64,000 nucleotides of DNA from Heterocephalus glaber (Eukaryota > Chordata > Mammalia > Rodentia > Bathyergidae). The stretch lies in NCBI RefSeq assembly GCF_000247695.1, contig NW_004624800.1, positions 12,223,069 to 12,287,068 of the forward strand. The letters are read 5' to 3'. Below the pieces are notes generated by a model, which made no database searches, had not been told where the DNA came from, and worked only from the letters and a program-made list of their open reading frames with translations. The position numbers and the translations under genes were made by a program. Position 1 is the stretch's first letter. Each line of letters starts with the position of its first letter. This document shows positions 24,901-36,859 of the stretch, one piece after another.

Positions 24901-25539
24901 TAGTCCTGTGTTTTGTAGCTTCTGGACTTCAGACAAAGCTTAGGACATGTGAGCCATCTATCAAGCTGTGATCTTGCTATAAATTTTGTGCATCTCTTTT
25001 ATAAGAATAAACAAGGCAAAGTTATCACCTCTGAGATGGTTTGAGACTAGACGGTTAAATGTAATGAACTACAGAATTAGTAGCCTGCAAAGCTAGATAG
25101 GTCATAGAGATGAGCTAAAGAAATAAAATGTTAAACAAATACTCTCTGCTCCTTCCCTCCCTTTCAAAGAGAAAACCAACTGTATGCACACAGGAAGGGG
25201 GATATGTGGATCACAAGTAGCTCCTGCAAAACTCACCCTGAGTTTCAGTCAAGAGTGAGCAGTATGAGTCACTGGGACGATGTGGCACAAAACAGTTGAA
25301 AAGTTGCCCTGAATTGAGTCAAGACAGCAGATATTGAGAATAAGGAGCTAACGCTCCCTGTTTATCCTATGTGGGTCTGAACTCATTTGGTGTGGAACCC
25401 TTTCTGAATATTATCCTTTTAGAAAAACAGAAGGATAAAAGCCAACTTAAATGTTTGAGAAAAGTGTGACTGGGTTAAGGAGAGTAAGAATTGCTCAAAA
25501 CTAGGCCATTAAAACCAGACATGGTTAGCTGAAAAATAT

Positions 25540-25765
25540 CATAATCCTAATAATAATTGTAATAAATAATGCTTATTGATATTGTGCTGAGAGCTCTGCA
25601 TGCTGTGTGGATTAAATAAGAGGATGTGCTTGAACCCGTTTTATAGAAATGAAGACAGAGTCTTGGGTGGTCACTTGCTTTTGGTCACATAGCTGGGAAG
25701 TGGTAGAGCTAAAAAAAACTCAAACCCAGTTCTCTTTGGCTTTAAAGTTCATAGTCTTTGTGACC
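25540..25765 (-). repeat. MIR element
   Basis: Well-preserved MIR order on the reverse strand: 'ttttatagaaatgaagacag', 'ggtcacatagctgggaagtgg', 'ctcaaacccagttctctttg'. This is the clearest ancient SINE in the window. Confidence 0.7.
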
Positions 25766-25769
25766 AAAG

Positions 25770-28700
25770 TCTTAAAAGTTCTAATTTTTTTCCCATTAAG
25801 TTTAATGGTACATTTTAGGTATAAATAAAATACAGTTACATTCATCATTGGGATCTTGTACCAAGTTCTAATTTTTTTAATCTCTTGTAGATTTTTGGAC
25901 TCTTGACTGAAGCCAGACACTCAAGTGGTCTTATGCAGGGCTCTCGTAGGATTAAAATTATGACCAATGAGAAGTGAGATTTATGGATATGTCTGGATGT
26001 ATGGATATTTTAACAAGATGAAATTCCCCATAGAGCTATCCAGCGATTAGCAGTCCTATTCAGGCAGATGGAGAGCTCTCTGTCTGGGGGTACAGCTGGG
26101 GAGGGTGCTGGGATTCACTATTCTGTTTTTATGTTTCCTTACCACCCAGAGTGTCTGTGCTTCTAAGATCTAATGAAGATCCAAAACCACTGTGGAATAA
26201 AGAAAGCGAAATTATAACTGCCGGGATGGCCTAGAACTCGGGTCATTATTTCAAAACGTTTGCTTATACCAGCAATGAGCCTGATAAATGTGTGGTAGAG
26301 GACTAGACCTCTAGGAAACCCTGGACAGGTCCCCCTAGCAAGCCACCCCTCACACTCAGAGATGAGAGCTGACATTATTTGCAGAGCAAACTGATGAAAT
26401 TTCTCTGGAAATAGTCACAGCTGTGTCCCCATTTTCAGCTCCTTTTTGCTAACCCAGAGAAGCCATTTACTCATCTCTGGGACTTCAGCTCACCCAGGAT
26501 CCTTCTTGAATGTCCAGTTACAACAAACGTAAAGAATATGCAGAGAGACTGAAGAGAGACACATGTGTCTGGGACTTCAAAGAGGGAGAGTGGTGAGCAG
26601 AACATAGCTTATCTGTTGGAGGAAGATGTTTGAGGGGAAGGCCAAGTATCATCACAGGGAATCTTAAGGAGCTACAGAGAAATTGGAGGTGTTAAGGAAC
26701 CCAGATCCACAAACACATAGAGTAAAAGTTGAAAAGCTTCCAGATAGGAGGAGAGGACACCTGACTGGGCTAGGGAATTCTTGGTGTTTGGGCCCCTGAT
26801 GGAGTGAATAAAATATCAGATAATGGGGTCCCAAAGCCTATAAATGACTGCTGTGGAAACTAGAGTCTGCCATAAGCAGTGGGACTAGTTTGTGACCAAA
26901 ATTATTGGCCAAGCTTCATGGCATTTTACAATGTGAATTTTCTTATATGCCACAAGTCGATTCCCATGGACATGGTAATAGTGATCTGGTGATTAAAGTT
27001 TGAGAGGTCAGTTTGGGAGCAGAAGTTATTCATCATGCACAGTTTAGTGGCAAAGCCAAGAACTGGCCTGTCGTTGTTAGCCACCCACTTGGTCCCCACC
27101 TGGATCTCCTAACTCTCTACATGAATGTGTACCTAGGTAAGCGAGCATTTTTCTTTTTAGGCACAGCTTCAGCAGAGGACTTCAAGCACTAGTCCTCCCC
27201 TCCACATCCATCCCTAACTACAATGACCTCATGAAGCTCCCACTATATAGGACTTTTGGGGTTGCGTATCACATAAACATGAATGAAGAACAAAGGGGAA
27301 GCAGCTCAGGGAAGGAAATGAAAGATGAACTTTAGGATCCTTTGCCCTTAGCTCAACTTCTCTAGGTCTAAATTCCTTTTTCTTTCTTCTCTCCCACCTT
27401 AGTCCCCAATAGCTTTATTAAGATAGAAACAAAAGCCTTTGCCTCTTCATGGGCTCAACCGCACCTGGAGCAACGCACTCTCTAATTTCACTAGCTCAGC
27501 TCTGCAGGGTGCAATAGGAAGAGCTCCAGGGTTACTGGTGTTGATAGGAGAGTTCTTCCTCTATACAAGTGAGGGTGACTGGAATCTCTCCTCTGTCCAG
27601 GAAGTTTCCGTCATTAAATGACAATTCGGATGCCCCTTTCCCCTCCTAATTGCCAAATAAATCTGTGAAGTTGACAAGTCGATTTCTTTCTTGGGAGGCT
27701 ACCTAAGGAGAGTTCAGCTGTGCCCTGTGGGATGGTGAGAACATATGGATCCTGGGAATTCTTCCAGAGATAGAATTTGTTGTGAGTCTTTTCAATCCAA
27801 ATGCGTAGTCACTCCTCTGTTGTCCTTTGTGGACTTCGCTGCTGTCTCTGTCCTACATTCTTCTCACAAAGTTCCCTAGTGACATGGGACCTAGATCAGC
27901 CTTGATGTTAGGACACGTGGACATGCCCAGGTCAGCGAAGAACCTCTCTAGGCTCTCCATTGTGTGAATAACAGAACCCAGGGGCTCCCTTGGGGATTCC
28001 TTCCTGGAGGTCCAGTATGCCGGCGGCTTTGCTGTAACAGTCCTACTTTAGTCTTCTTGTCCCAGCAAGCTGTCTAGTTAGAAGCCTCTTCACTCTCAAT
28101 GGTATAACCATGTGTACAATAAATTATATGATTGTCCTGTTCCTGCCCTATCTTTGCCCAATCTATCCTAAGGAAGAATAGAGAGGGAACCTGGGATCCC
28201 TTTAGATTCTACAGTAGGAGGCAGAGGCAGAAGAAATCAGCTTCTCTAGGCCTAGTATTCGAGTAGAAGTTGTGTTCTTTAGAAGAGACAAGGAAATGGT
28301 TATAAAGACTCAGTGAGAAGAAATTTCCCTTGGTTACATAGGGGGGTGGGTGTCGACCAGATGGAGTTGTTTATAACTCTCCATCTGTATGGAGTCCCCT
28401 GGATAGAAGGGTGAAATGTACTTTATGTTTATCTTCCAGGGGAAATTCTTCCATTCTTCATGGTCAACCTGCTACAAACTCTAGGTTTCTAACCAAGAAC
28501 TCCTCCCACCTGCTAATGCCTCAACTTTCTGCATCTGCAAAGTGACAGTCACCAAACCTGCGACCTCATTCTCTTCCATGATGGGTTACCTTCTCCCCAC
28601 CTCCACCCTAGTTTAGCCCTACAGCTGTTCAGCCTGTCACAGATCTGCTCACTCAAATCTTTGTCCTCCAACACCCCAGCCCCAGTATGCTTTTTGTGAC

Positions 28701-29130
28701 ACCACGCAATACCTCATTTTCTCCCAAGCATCTAGATGTCCCCTCATCTGCTTATCTTCCCATTCTACCCTCAGGAAGAATAACCCGAAGATGCCTACAA
28801 CCTCCCCCGGGTGTAGAGTAAGAGACAACCCTTTGTGAATGCTTCTGTAGGGTCTAAAGCCTATCTCCTTTGCTGTTAGACATTTTTAGCCATTATGAAA
28901 AAGAAAAAAAGCAAGAAGACAAGCAACAAAAGTCACAACCCATAAAAGCTGGGCCACAGTTCAAGACATCTAGAGAGTTATGACTGGTGGAAGTTACCAG
29001 AATGAAATGAGCTCCCTAGGCCAACCCTTCCATGAGATCTGTCATTTCCTGGCCCATGCAAGCTGCCTCTATACAACCCCTCACCTCCAGTTCCTGAGCA
29101 CTCAATGCCATAGTATCAATAGTATCCCCT
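25770..29130. other. Intergenic, nothing recognised
   Basis: Non-coding sequence between the enhancer region and the TRBC2 3' end. No gene, no young repeat. Confidence 0.4.
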
Positions 29131-29139
29131 AAGAATTCA

Positions 29140-29580
29140 TTCCCTCCAAGAACCTCAGAATGTGACCTTGTTTATAATTAGGTCTTTGCAGCCATAATCT
29201 GTTCAGATTTTTGATGAAATGGTTCTGGATTTCTGGTGAGACAAAAATCCAATGACTCGTGTTTTGATAAGGGAAAGGAAATGGAAATTTAAATGTAGAG
29301 TCACAGGGGGAAATGGTGTGTGAAGAGGCAGAGACTGGAGTGATGCTGATAAAGCCAAGGCAGCCAGGAGCCCTCAGGACAGGGAGAAGCAAAAAAGAAT
29401 CCTTCCTGGAACTGTTGGGGAGCATGACCTTGCTGACACCTCAGTTTTAGGTTTCTAGCCCCCAGAATTGCAAGGGAATCAGTTTCCACTGTTTCTGACC
29501 ACCCAGCAGCACTTTGTGATGACACTTTGTTGTGTACTTTTTTTCAGCAGCCTTAGGAAATTAACACAGCAAGGGATTAA
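29140..29580 (+). repeat. Ancient mammalian LTR-like repeat
   Basis: Characteristic phrases of a widespread mammalian repeat: 'cagaatgtgaccttgtttat', 'aggtctttgcagcc', 'cagagactggagtgatgctg', 'ttctagcccccagaattgc', 'cagcagccttaggaaattaa'. I believe this is an old LTR-type (ERVL-MaLR-like) sequence, but the family name is uncertain. No viral gene is present. Confidence 0.5.
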
Positions 29581-30825
29581 GGCATCCTCAGTGTATTTCT
29601 GTGGGTCCTGTTCCCCTGCTTGGGGGCTACTGCAGTGTCACTGTGACACCATGAACCATACCCTATCAGAACATTATCCTGGTCACTACTTGGAAAAGCT
29701 TTCAAAATCTCCGTCTTGGGAAAAACATGCCACAGTTTCACCATTTACAATAATTTTCAGTGTGAACTACAGTTTCTACACTTATAAAGTAGAGACATCA
29801 GTACTATACTTGGGGTGGGGATCAGTACTTGGTTAATGTGGAGATTAAATGGCATGGGTGTGAGCGAATCTACCCCAAGACCCAGAGGAGACAAAGGGCT
29901 CTGAGGAAGAGGCTCGTTCATCTTTCCTACGCCCTACTTTTCTCTGATTTCAGATTCTGCTCCTCACCCCTGGTACTTTGCCTCAACTAACATGACCATG
30001 GCCTCTCTCATTATTTTGTGCCTTTTTTTCCTCTGGTCATATTCTTCTCCTCCCCCACTACAGTGCTCTACCACAATAACTCAAATCTGCACAGAGAGCA
30101 TACACTGCTAAGGCAATTGTCTCCATCCACTCAGGTGCACCCAACACTCTAGCCTTGGGGTGGTCTGGTCTCCATCCATTAGGCAAAGGGACCTGTTGGA
30201 AGGGCTACTTCACATGCACCACCCCATCCCCACTAGCTCTGCTTCTCTTCTCAATCCTCCCAGGGCCTGACCTTGCATGTTCTGCTCCTGGAGATCACTC
30301 ATCCCCAGGCTTCACATTCCAGTTTTCTCAATTCTATGCTTTCTCTAGGATCCCAAACTAGACATGCAAAGTGGCACAAATCTTAAACCCAAGTCCAGAA
30401 ACCAGGTAAATTGGAGTTGTGAAGGACAGACACAGATAAAACCTAAAGGTGTAATAGATGACACCTGGATTGAGAAATGACTAGGTATTGTAACCCGTAG
30501 GTCTGCCTGGCCTCTGTCCTATGCTAGGCATATTATGTTTTGCTGCAATCCTCTCTTTCTATCCTTATCTTGCTGATTTTCTAGAGCCTAGACATTGTCC
30601 TTCAGGCTAACACCACACTGGGGACCCGGAGTGCCTGGTATGGATCATGGCTTTGGGGGATCTCCATCAGGATGATCAGGAGGAAGCAGCACAGGTCAGA
30701 AAGGAAGTGGCTTAGTCTTTCCATATGTCTGAGGGGACAGGAGCTTCCTCAGGTCAGAGGGGATGTCAGCCAAGTGCAGGACCCCAAAGACATCACTGAG
30801 ACAGAAGCTGGCCTGGCATGCCATG

Positions 30826-30831
30826 TTTATT
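30826..30831 (-). terminator. TRBC2 polyadenylation signal
   Basis: AATAAA on the minus strand (TTTATT on +), about 190 bases past the TRBC2 stop codon. The same 'catgtttattg' context recurs after TRBC1. Confidence 0.8.
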
Positions 30832-31018
30832 GGTTCAGTCTGTTTCTGATTCAGGGCCAGGTGCTCAGTCTGTAGGGAAGCAGTGAGGAAGGATAGATGT
30901 CCACACAGGGAGGGAATGAGAGGTGGAAGGAGAACTCTTCAGGAACATGGACGAGTAGGGACAGGAGAATCCAGGATGAAGATGCAGAGTGATTCAGGAT
31001 GCACTATCATATCTGGCT

Positions 31019-32467
<1,449 letters not shown>

Positions 32468-32499
32468 CTGCAGAGTGAAGAGTGGTTGGGAACAGGGCT

Positions 32500-34750
32500 C
32501 CTTTCAGAGCTGGCTGGAAGGAGCCACTGTCCATTCTTCTCTGACATTCTCCTTCTTCCTTGCCTGTCCTTGGTATTTACCCTCTGGACATCAACTGTCC
32601 ACTATCTTTCCATCCCCCTAAGGTGGCATTATAAAGGGCACTGCCTACAATTCTGAGTGGTGTCCGTCACTGACATTTGGCTTCTCTTCTGTCAATGAAA
32701 GCTTACCTATCTCTTTCAGCATTTTATGCAGTAGCTATTTAAATGGAGCCCTGGATAGAAATCACAATAATAGGATCTAAATCCTAAGACTGTCTTTGCC
32801 TAGGATTTGACTTTGACTTCTGGACAGGCTTTTTGCTCCACATTTATTTTGTTTGTTTGTTTGTTTCTGTTCATGAAGTGAAAATTACAAAACTGACTTT
32901 CCACAGCATGTTTAAAAATTTAACAACATGACTATTTAGAATGACCTATCCAATACCATGTTATTTGTACCTAAAGGTAAAGGGCTAAAGAATAAAGAGG
33001 AATTGGGGAAGAAAGAGGCACTGAGGGAGGCCAATATCCATGTGGCCTATCTCTGGGCACTCATGTGAGGACAGCCTTTGGGTTTACAAGGCATCTGTAA
33101 AAACATGAGGTTTTCTCACATTTCATAGTATATGAAACCATCCTATCAACTCCTCTGCCTGCAAGTACCACTTGTGATTCCAGTGTTCTTTGCTTTTCCT
33201 TGACATTTTTTTCTGAGAAATTCTGTTAAAATGAAATATCTTTTGTATGAGAACCTACTCCTAGCCTCCAGAACTATGGAGAAAATTTGTTCCGACCCGT
33301 TTTCCATTTCTATGGCATATGACCTCCTGGGCCTGTGGCCTCTGCACTCACTGCACAGAACTACAGGTGGAGGAGGCTCTAGTGCCTGCTCTCATCCTCT
33401 GTTGCCGCCATTTTGAAATTCTAAGGAGCCTGCACATTTTCATTTTGATCTGGATCTACAAATTCTACAGCTGGTCCTGCCTCCATCTTGTCAGCTTCCC
33501 CTTATCCCAACTCCTACCTTGAGAATTAGTTATGCTGCTTAAATGGTAACATCCTCACTTCTATCTGCAGCACTTGGCTCCATCAACCTTTCTGTTCTCA
33601 GCTTGTTTCAAAGACTTCAGGATTCTCCTAGCCCTCCAAGGTCCCTGTGGACAGAACATCTCTGACCCACTCCTTCACCAAACAGTCCCTGCTGTAAAAA
33701 TTAAAGATCTGCCTTGAGCCATGTGTGCTGTTCCCTAGGGTATTTATTGATGCCATGACTGTGACAAACACAAGCACACCCTAAAGCATGGTCTATAGAA
33801 CTCCACAGAGAGGCTTTGGTCAGCCATACTACCCTAGGTGAGTCCCCAAAAGGGACAAGCTTGACTGTGTGGCCTTGAAAGTGTTCCTAGTGAGCTGATG
33901 CTTGCATTAGCCTCAGACAAAATTGTAAAGTTTCTTTTTTTTCTTTTTCCCAACCCACCTCTGACACATACATTGCCCTCCAGACCATTGCTAAATACAA
34001 TAGAAACTGAGGTTCACACATTAACTTGGTTAAGGACACCTAATCACCAAAGAGCCAGGCATTGGAACCTGGCCTCGTCTGGTTTTAAAGCCTCATCCTT
34101 CTCCACCTCAGCTTCTGGATTACAGGAATTTCCTCTGGTCACACTTCAGTGTAGCTGAGCCCCATGGGGATCCAGCTTAAGGACAATCCAACTACATATG
34201 GTGTCTATTGTTGCAGTTATCAAAAGACCCTGGTTAATGTAGCCAGGCTGGGAGTTGTTTCCCTTCTCTTGTTTCAGGGTTTCTGTTGCTAAGTGTCATT
34301 TAAACTCCTATCCAGCCCTAAGAGCTAATATTCTTCCAGAGAATTTTCCTCACTTTCCAGGCAAAATATCTGCATTTGAACATGTGTTTGTAATAAATTT
34401 CCTGAACTGTGTGGGATGTTTAACCTAGAACACTTGGCTTTCAGCCTGCCCAGGACAGAGACAGGATTCTCCCAGGAGGCAAAGCCACCCCCGGGGCTGA
34501 GGTTCCCCTGCCCTCTGGCCAGCACTTGGGTTGACTGACCAGTCACGTGATTCAGGGGTCCCGACCTTCTGGAGAAAGAAGGGAAGGGCTTAAATCTAAT
34601 TTCAAATCACACTGCTGAACAGTAAGTCAACAAAGCCAGACCTTTTCTGCTTCTTCTCTAGGGACTCACATGTTTATCAAACTGTTCCACTCTTGTCCCA
34701 GATTCATCCCTGCTGTTCCCACTCATCTAGCATTTTTTGCCTCTTAGTAG
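32500..34750. other. J2-C2 intron
   Basis: Intronic/intergenic sequence between the last TRBJ2 and TRBC2 exon 1. A (TTTG)n patch lies near 32850 and a MIR-like fragment at about 33990-34100. No exon seen. Confidence 0.6.
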
Positions 34751-34759
34751 TACATAGCA

Positions 34760-34779
34760 ACACACACACACACACACAC
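34760..34779. repeat. (CA)n microsatellite
   Basis: Ten CA units just 3' of the TRBJ2 cluster. Confidence 0.9.
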
Positions 34780-35077
34780 CCCGCCTACGGCCTTTCTCCA
34801 AACCAAGTTTGCCCTTTTTTCCTCCATTGTAGGGGCTCCCGGAGTCCTAGTACTGTAAATCCTCTCCTCCATCCCTCACTCCGTCCCAAACTGTCTTCGA
34901 CATCCGGATTCCCAGACCCCAGCAGCCCCCGCTCCTCCTTCCCGAAGCGAGGAAGCTGGGAGGCGCGGGAGGTAAGAGTTGCGCCCACGGTGACCTCCAA
35001 CTCTCTGAGGGACCCCAACCCCCTCCAGGGACCCAGGGCCTCGGGCGAGAAAGGTGGGCCAAGCGCGCGCTTCTTAC

Positions 35078-35124
35078 CTAGGACCGTAAGCCTGGTGCCG
35101 GGACCGAAATGCTGCTCGTAGGAG
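35078..35124 (-). CDS. TRBJ2-7: TRBJ2-7 joining segment
   Basis: 47 bases encoding SYEQHFGPGTRLTVL, with the FGXG motif intact. Splice donor GTAAG follows at 35077. The 12-RSS has heptamer 35125-35131 (CACAGAG on +), a 12-base spacer, and a nonamer at 35144-35152 that is weak (TCGCAAACC). Last J of the cluster, closest to TRBC2. Confidence 0.95.
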
Positions 35125-35270
35125 CACAGAGGAGCAGCCTGGTTCGCAAACCCCCGCAGCGGCCCGGGCGTTCCCCAGCCGCAGGGCGCAGCGCCGGGCT
35201 CGGAGCCCCCCGCTGTCCGGCCGCCTTCCCTCCCGCCCCGTGCCGGGCGCACGGCCCTGCGGACACTCAC

Positions 35271-35323
35271 CCAGCAGGGTCAGCCGGCTGCCAGCCCCGA
35301 AAACCTGCGTGGCGGCTGCGGAG
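35271..35323 (-). CDS. TRBJ2-6: TRBJ2-6 joining segment
   Basis: 53 bases encoding SAAATQVFGAGSRLTLL; donor GTGAGTG. 12-RSS: heptamer 35324-35330 (CACAGCC), nonamer ACAAAAACA at 35343-35351, spacer exactly 12. Confidence 0.95.
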
Positions 35324-35397
35324 CACAGCCCCAGGGCACCCCACAAAAACAGGACCCTTGCTGCCCGCGCCCACCAAGGCCCCCGCCCCGCGCTCAC

Positions 35398-35446
35398 CTA
35401 GCACCGTGAGACGCGTGCCTGGCCCGAAGTACTGGGTCTCTTGGTT
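35398..35446 (-). CDS. TRBJ2-5: TRBJ2-5 joining segment
   Basis: 49 bases encoding NQETQYFGPGTRLTVL; donor GTGAGCG. 12-RSS: heptamer 35447-35453 (CACAGCC), consensus-perfect nonamer ACAAAAACC at 35466-35474, spacer 12. Confidence 0.96.
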
Positions 35447-35493
35447 CACAGCCTCCCAGCCCCCCACAAAAACCCTCCCCTGTCCCCGCTTAC

Positions 35494-35542
35494 CTACAAC
35501 TAACAGCCGCGTGCCAGCACCGAAGTACTGAGTGTTTTGGCC
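35494..35542 (-). CDS. TRBJ2-4: TRBJ2-4 joining segment
   Basis: 49 bases encoding GQNTQYFGAGTRLLVV; donor GTAAGCG. 12-RSS: heptamer 35543-35549 (CACAGCA), nonamer ACAAAAATA at 35562-35570, spacer 12. Confidence 0.95.
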
Positions 35543-35650
35543 CACAGCACCCAGACGCAGCACAAAAATAGGCTAGGCCATTCCCAACCCCGGGGGTCGC
35601 TGAGCGCCCACACCCCCGCTACTCCTAGCTCCTCCGTGCGCCCCGCTTAC

Positions 35651-35699
35651 CCAGCACGGTCAGCCGGGTTCCTGGGCCGAAATACAGTGTATCTGTGCT
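35651..35699 (-). CDS. TRBJ2-3: TRBJ2-3 joining segment
   Basis: 49 bases encoding STDTLYFGPGTRLTVL; donor GTAAGCG. 12-RSS: heptamer 35700-35706 (CACAGAA), consensus nonamer ACAAAAACC at 35719-35727, spacer 12. Confidence 0.96.
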
Positions 35700-35799
35700 C
35701 ACAGAATCCGAGCCCAGGACAAAAACCGGCGCTGCAAACTCTTACTGTCCAGGACCCACTCCGTCCCCACCGACCCTAGTGCTCCACAGCTCTCCCAGC

Positions 35800-35845
35800 A
35801 CGAGACCAGAGGTCCCTGGCTCAGGGGCTGAGCAGAGACTCTCAG
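35800..35845 (-). pseudogene. Possible TRBJ2-2P remnant
   Basis: Between J2-3 and J2-2 the reverse strand reads CTGAGAG...CTGCT...GACCTCTGGTCTCG, which resembles the human J2-2P pseudo-J in the same interval. There is no FGXG codon set and no good heptamer (CATGGCC follows). Weak, position-supported call from memory of the human segment. Confidence 0.35.
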
Positions 35846-35924
35846 CATGGCCCCCAAGGCACATCGAGCTGCTGCCCACCCCTCCGGGTCCCACCCATCT
35901 GCAGCCCCCAGCTGCTCTCCTTAC

Positions 35925-35975
35925 CTAGCACGGTTAGCTTGGAGCCTTCCCCAAAATACAGCTGCCCAGTGTTCA
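35925..35975 (-). CDS. TRBJ2-2: TRBJ2-2 joining segment
   Basis: 51 bases encoding NTGQLYFGEGSKLTVL; donor GTAAGG. 12-RSS: heptamer 35976-35982 (CACAGCC); the nonamer at 35995-36003 (GCGCAAACT) is poor, so use may be low. Confidence 0.94.
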
Positions 35976-36118
35976 CACAGCCCTGGCGATCCTAGCGCAA
36001 ACTCCATAAAGGGCCGGGGTGGCCCAGCGATCACCCTTTTCCCCAAGGCCAGGGTTCAGGGGCTCCAGGCCCAGCGGCCCACCCTCCTTCCCACTGGGGG
36101 TGGGGGCCGCTGTCTTAC

Positions 36119-36168
36119 CTAACACCGTGAGCCGGGTCCCTGGCCCGAAGAACTGCTCAGCATAGTAG
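36119..36168 (-). CDS. TRBJ2-1: TRBJ2-1 joining segment
   Basis: 50 bases encoding YYAEQFFGPGTRLTVL; donor GTAAGAC. Heptamer 36169-36175 reads CACGGCA on +, and the nonamer position 36188-36196 (CTAGAATTC) is far from consensus. The coding part is normal. Confidence 0.94.
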
Positions 36169-36775
36169 CACGGCAGGAAGGGGCTGCCTAGAATTCCTCC
36201 TCCTTCCCCACTTCCCCCAATTCAGAAAGGGGGCACCCTCCCTCTGCTTCCTGGGCTGGTCTCTTCCCACTTCCAGAATCAGCCGGGCATAGTGATCTGG
36301 GCATTGTAGGAGGTCACCCCCAATTTGCAGAGGACAATCAACTTGGCATAGGGGTGATGCAGTGGCCTTGAGATCCGAAGGGGCATGGACGGTGACAGGT
36401 AGCCTGCAGGTGGGAAGTCTTGCAGGTTAGACCCTATCTTATTACTTACGCGACCTGTAACCTCTCGGACCTCAACTTCTTAATCAGAAAGATGGGATAT
36501 CTTTCCCGCAAACACTTTTTTCTTTTAATGAATTTTTATATGTGATACGTGCACAAACGTTTTGTCAAGGTCAAGTTTAATGAAATGTGCTGACTGGTGA
36601 TCCCACTGTGCCGCCATGGCCATCACATTCCTGCTAAGCTGTCTGGGGCAGAAAGATGCACAGGTATTCTCTGAGTACAGACCTGGGCAGGACCAGGCAG
36701 GATCCAGCTCCACAGACCTCTCACTATCTGGTGGCTGCACTCCTTGGGCAGGGAAGGAACTCGATGTAGGGCAGA

Positions 36776-36814
36776 GCTTTTTGTAAAAGCACCTCCTCTA
36801 CTTGAATCATTGTG
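36776..36814 (-). other. TRBD2 3' 23-RSS
   Basis: CACAATG, 23-base spacer, ACAAAAAGC, read on the minus strand. Pairs with the 12-RSSs of the TRBJ2 segments. Confidence 0.94.
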
Positions 36815-36857
36815 CCCCCCCCCAGTCCTCACAATGTTATACTGTGATACAAAAACG
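36808..36857 (-). other. TRBD2: TRBD2 with flanking RSSs
   Basis: The D core is 36815-36829 (minus strand AGGACTGGGGGGGGG, 15 bases including nine G). 5' side 12-RSS: heptamer CATTGTG (36830-36836), 12-base spacer, nonamer 36849-36857 (CGTTTTTGT). 3' side 23-RSS: heptamer CACAATG (36808-36814), 23-base spacer, nonamer ACAAAAAGC (36776-36784). All three reading frames of the G tract encode mainly Gly. Joins J2 segments first, then V. Confidence 0.95.
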
Positions 36858-36859
36858 TT

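Noticed and set aside
34785..35563. Long minus-strand frames through the TRBJ2 cluster (98-161 codons)
   Set aside because: GC-rich DNA keeps frames open across several J segments; each J is a separate recombination segment with its own RSS and splice donor, so the fused peptide is not a protein.
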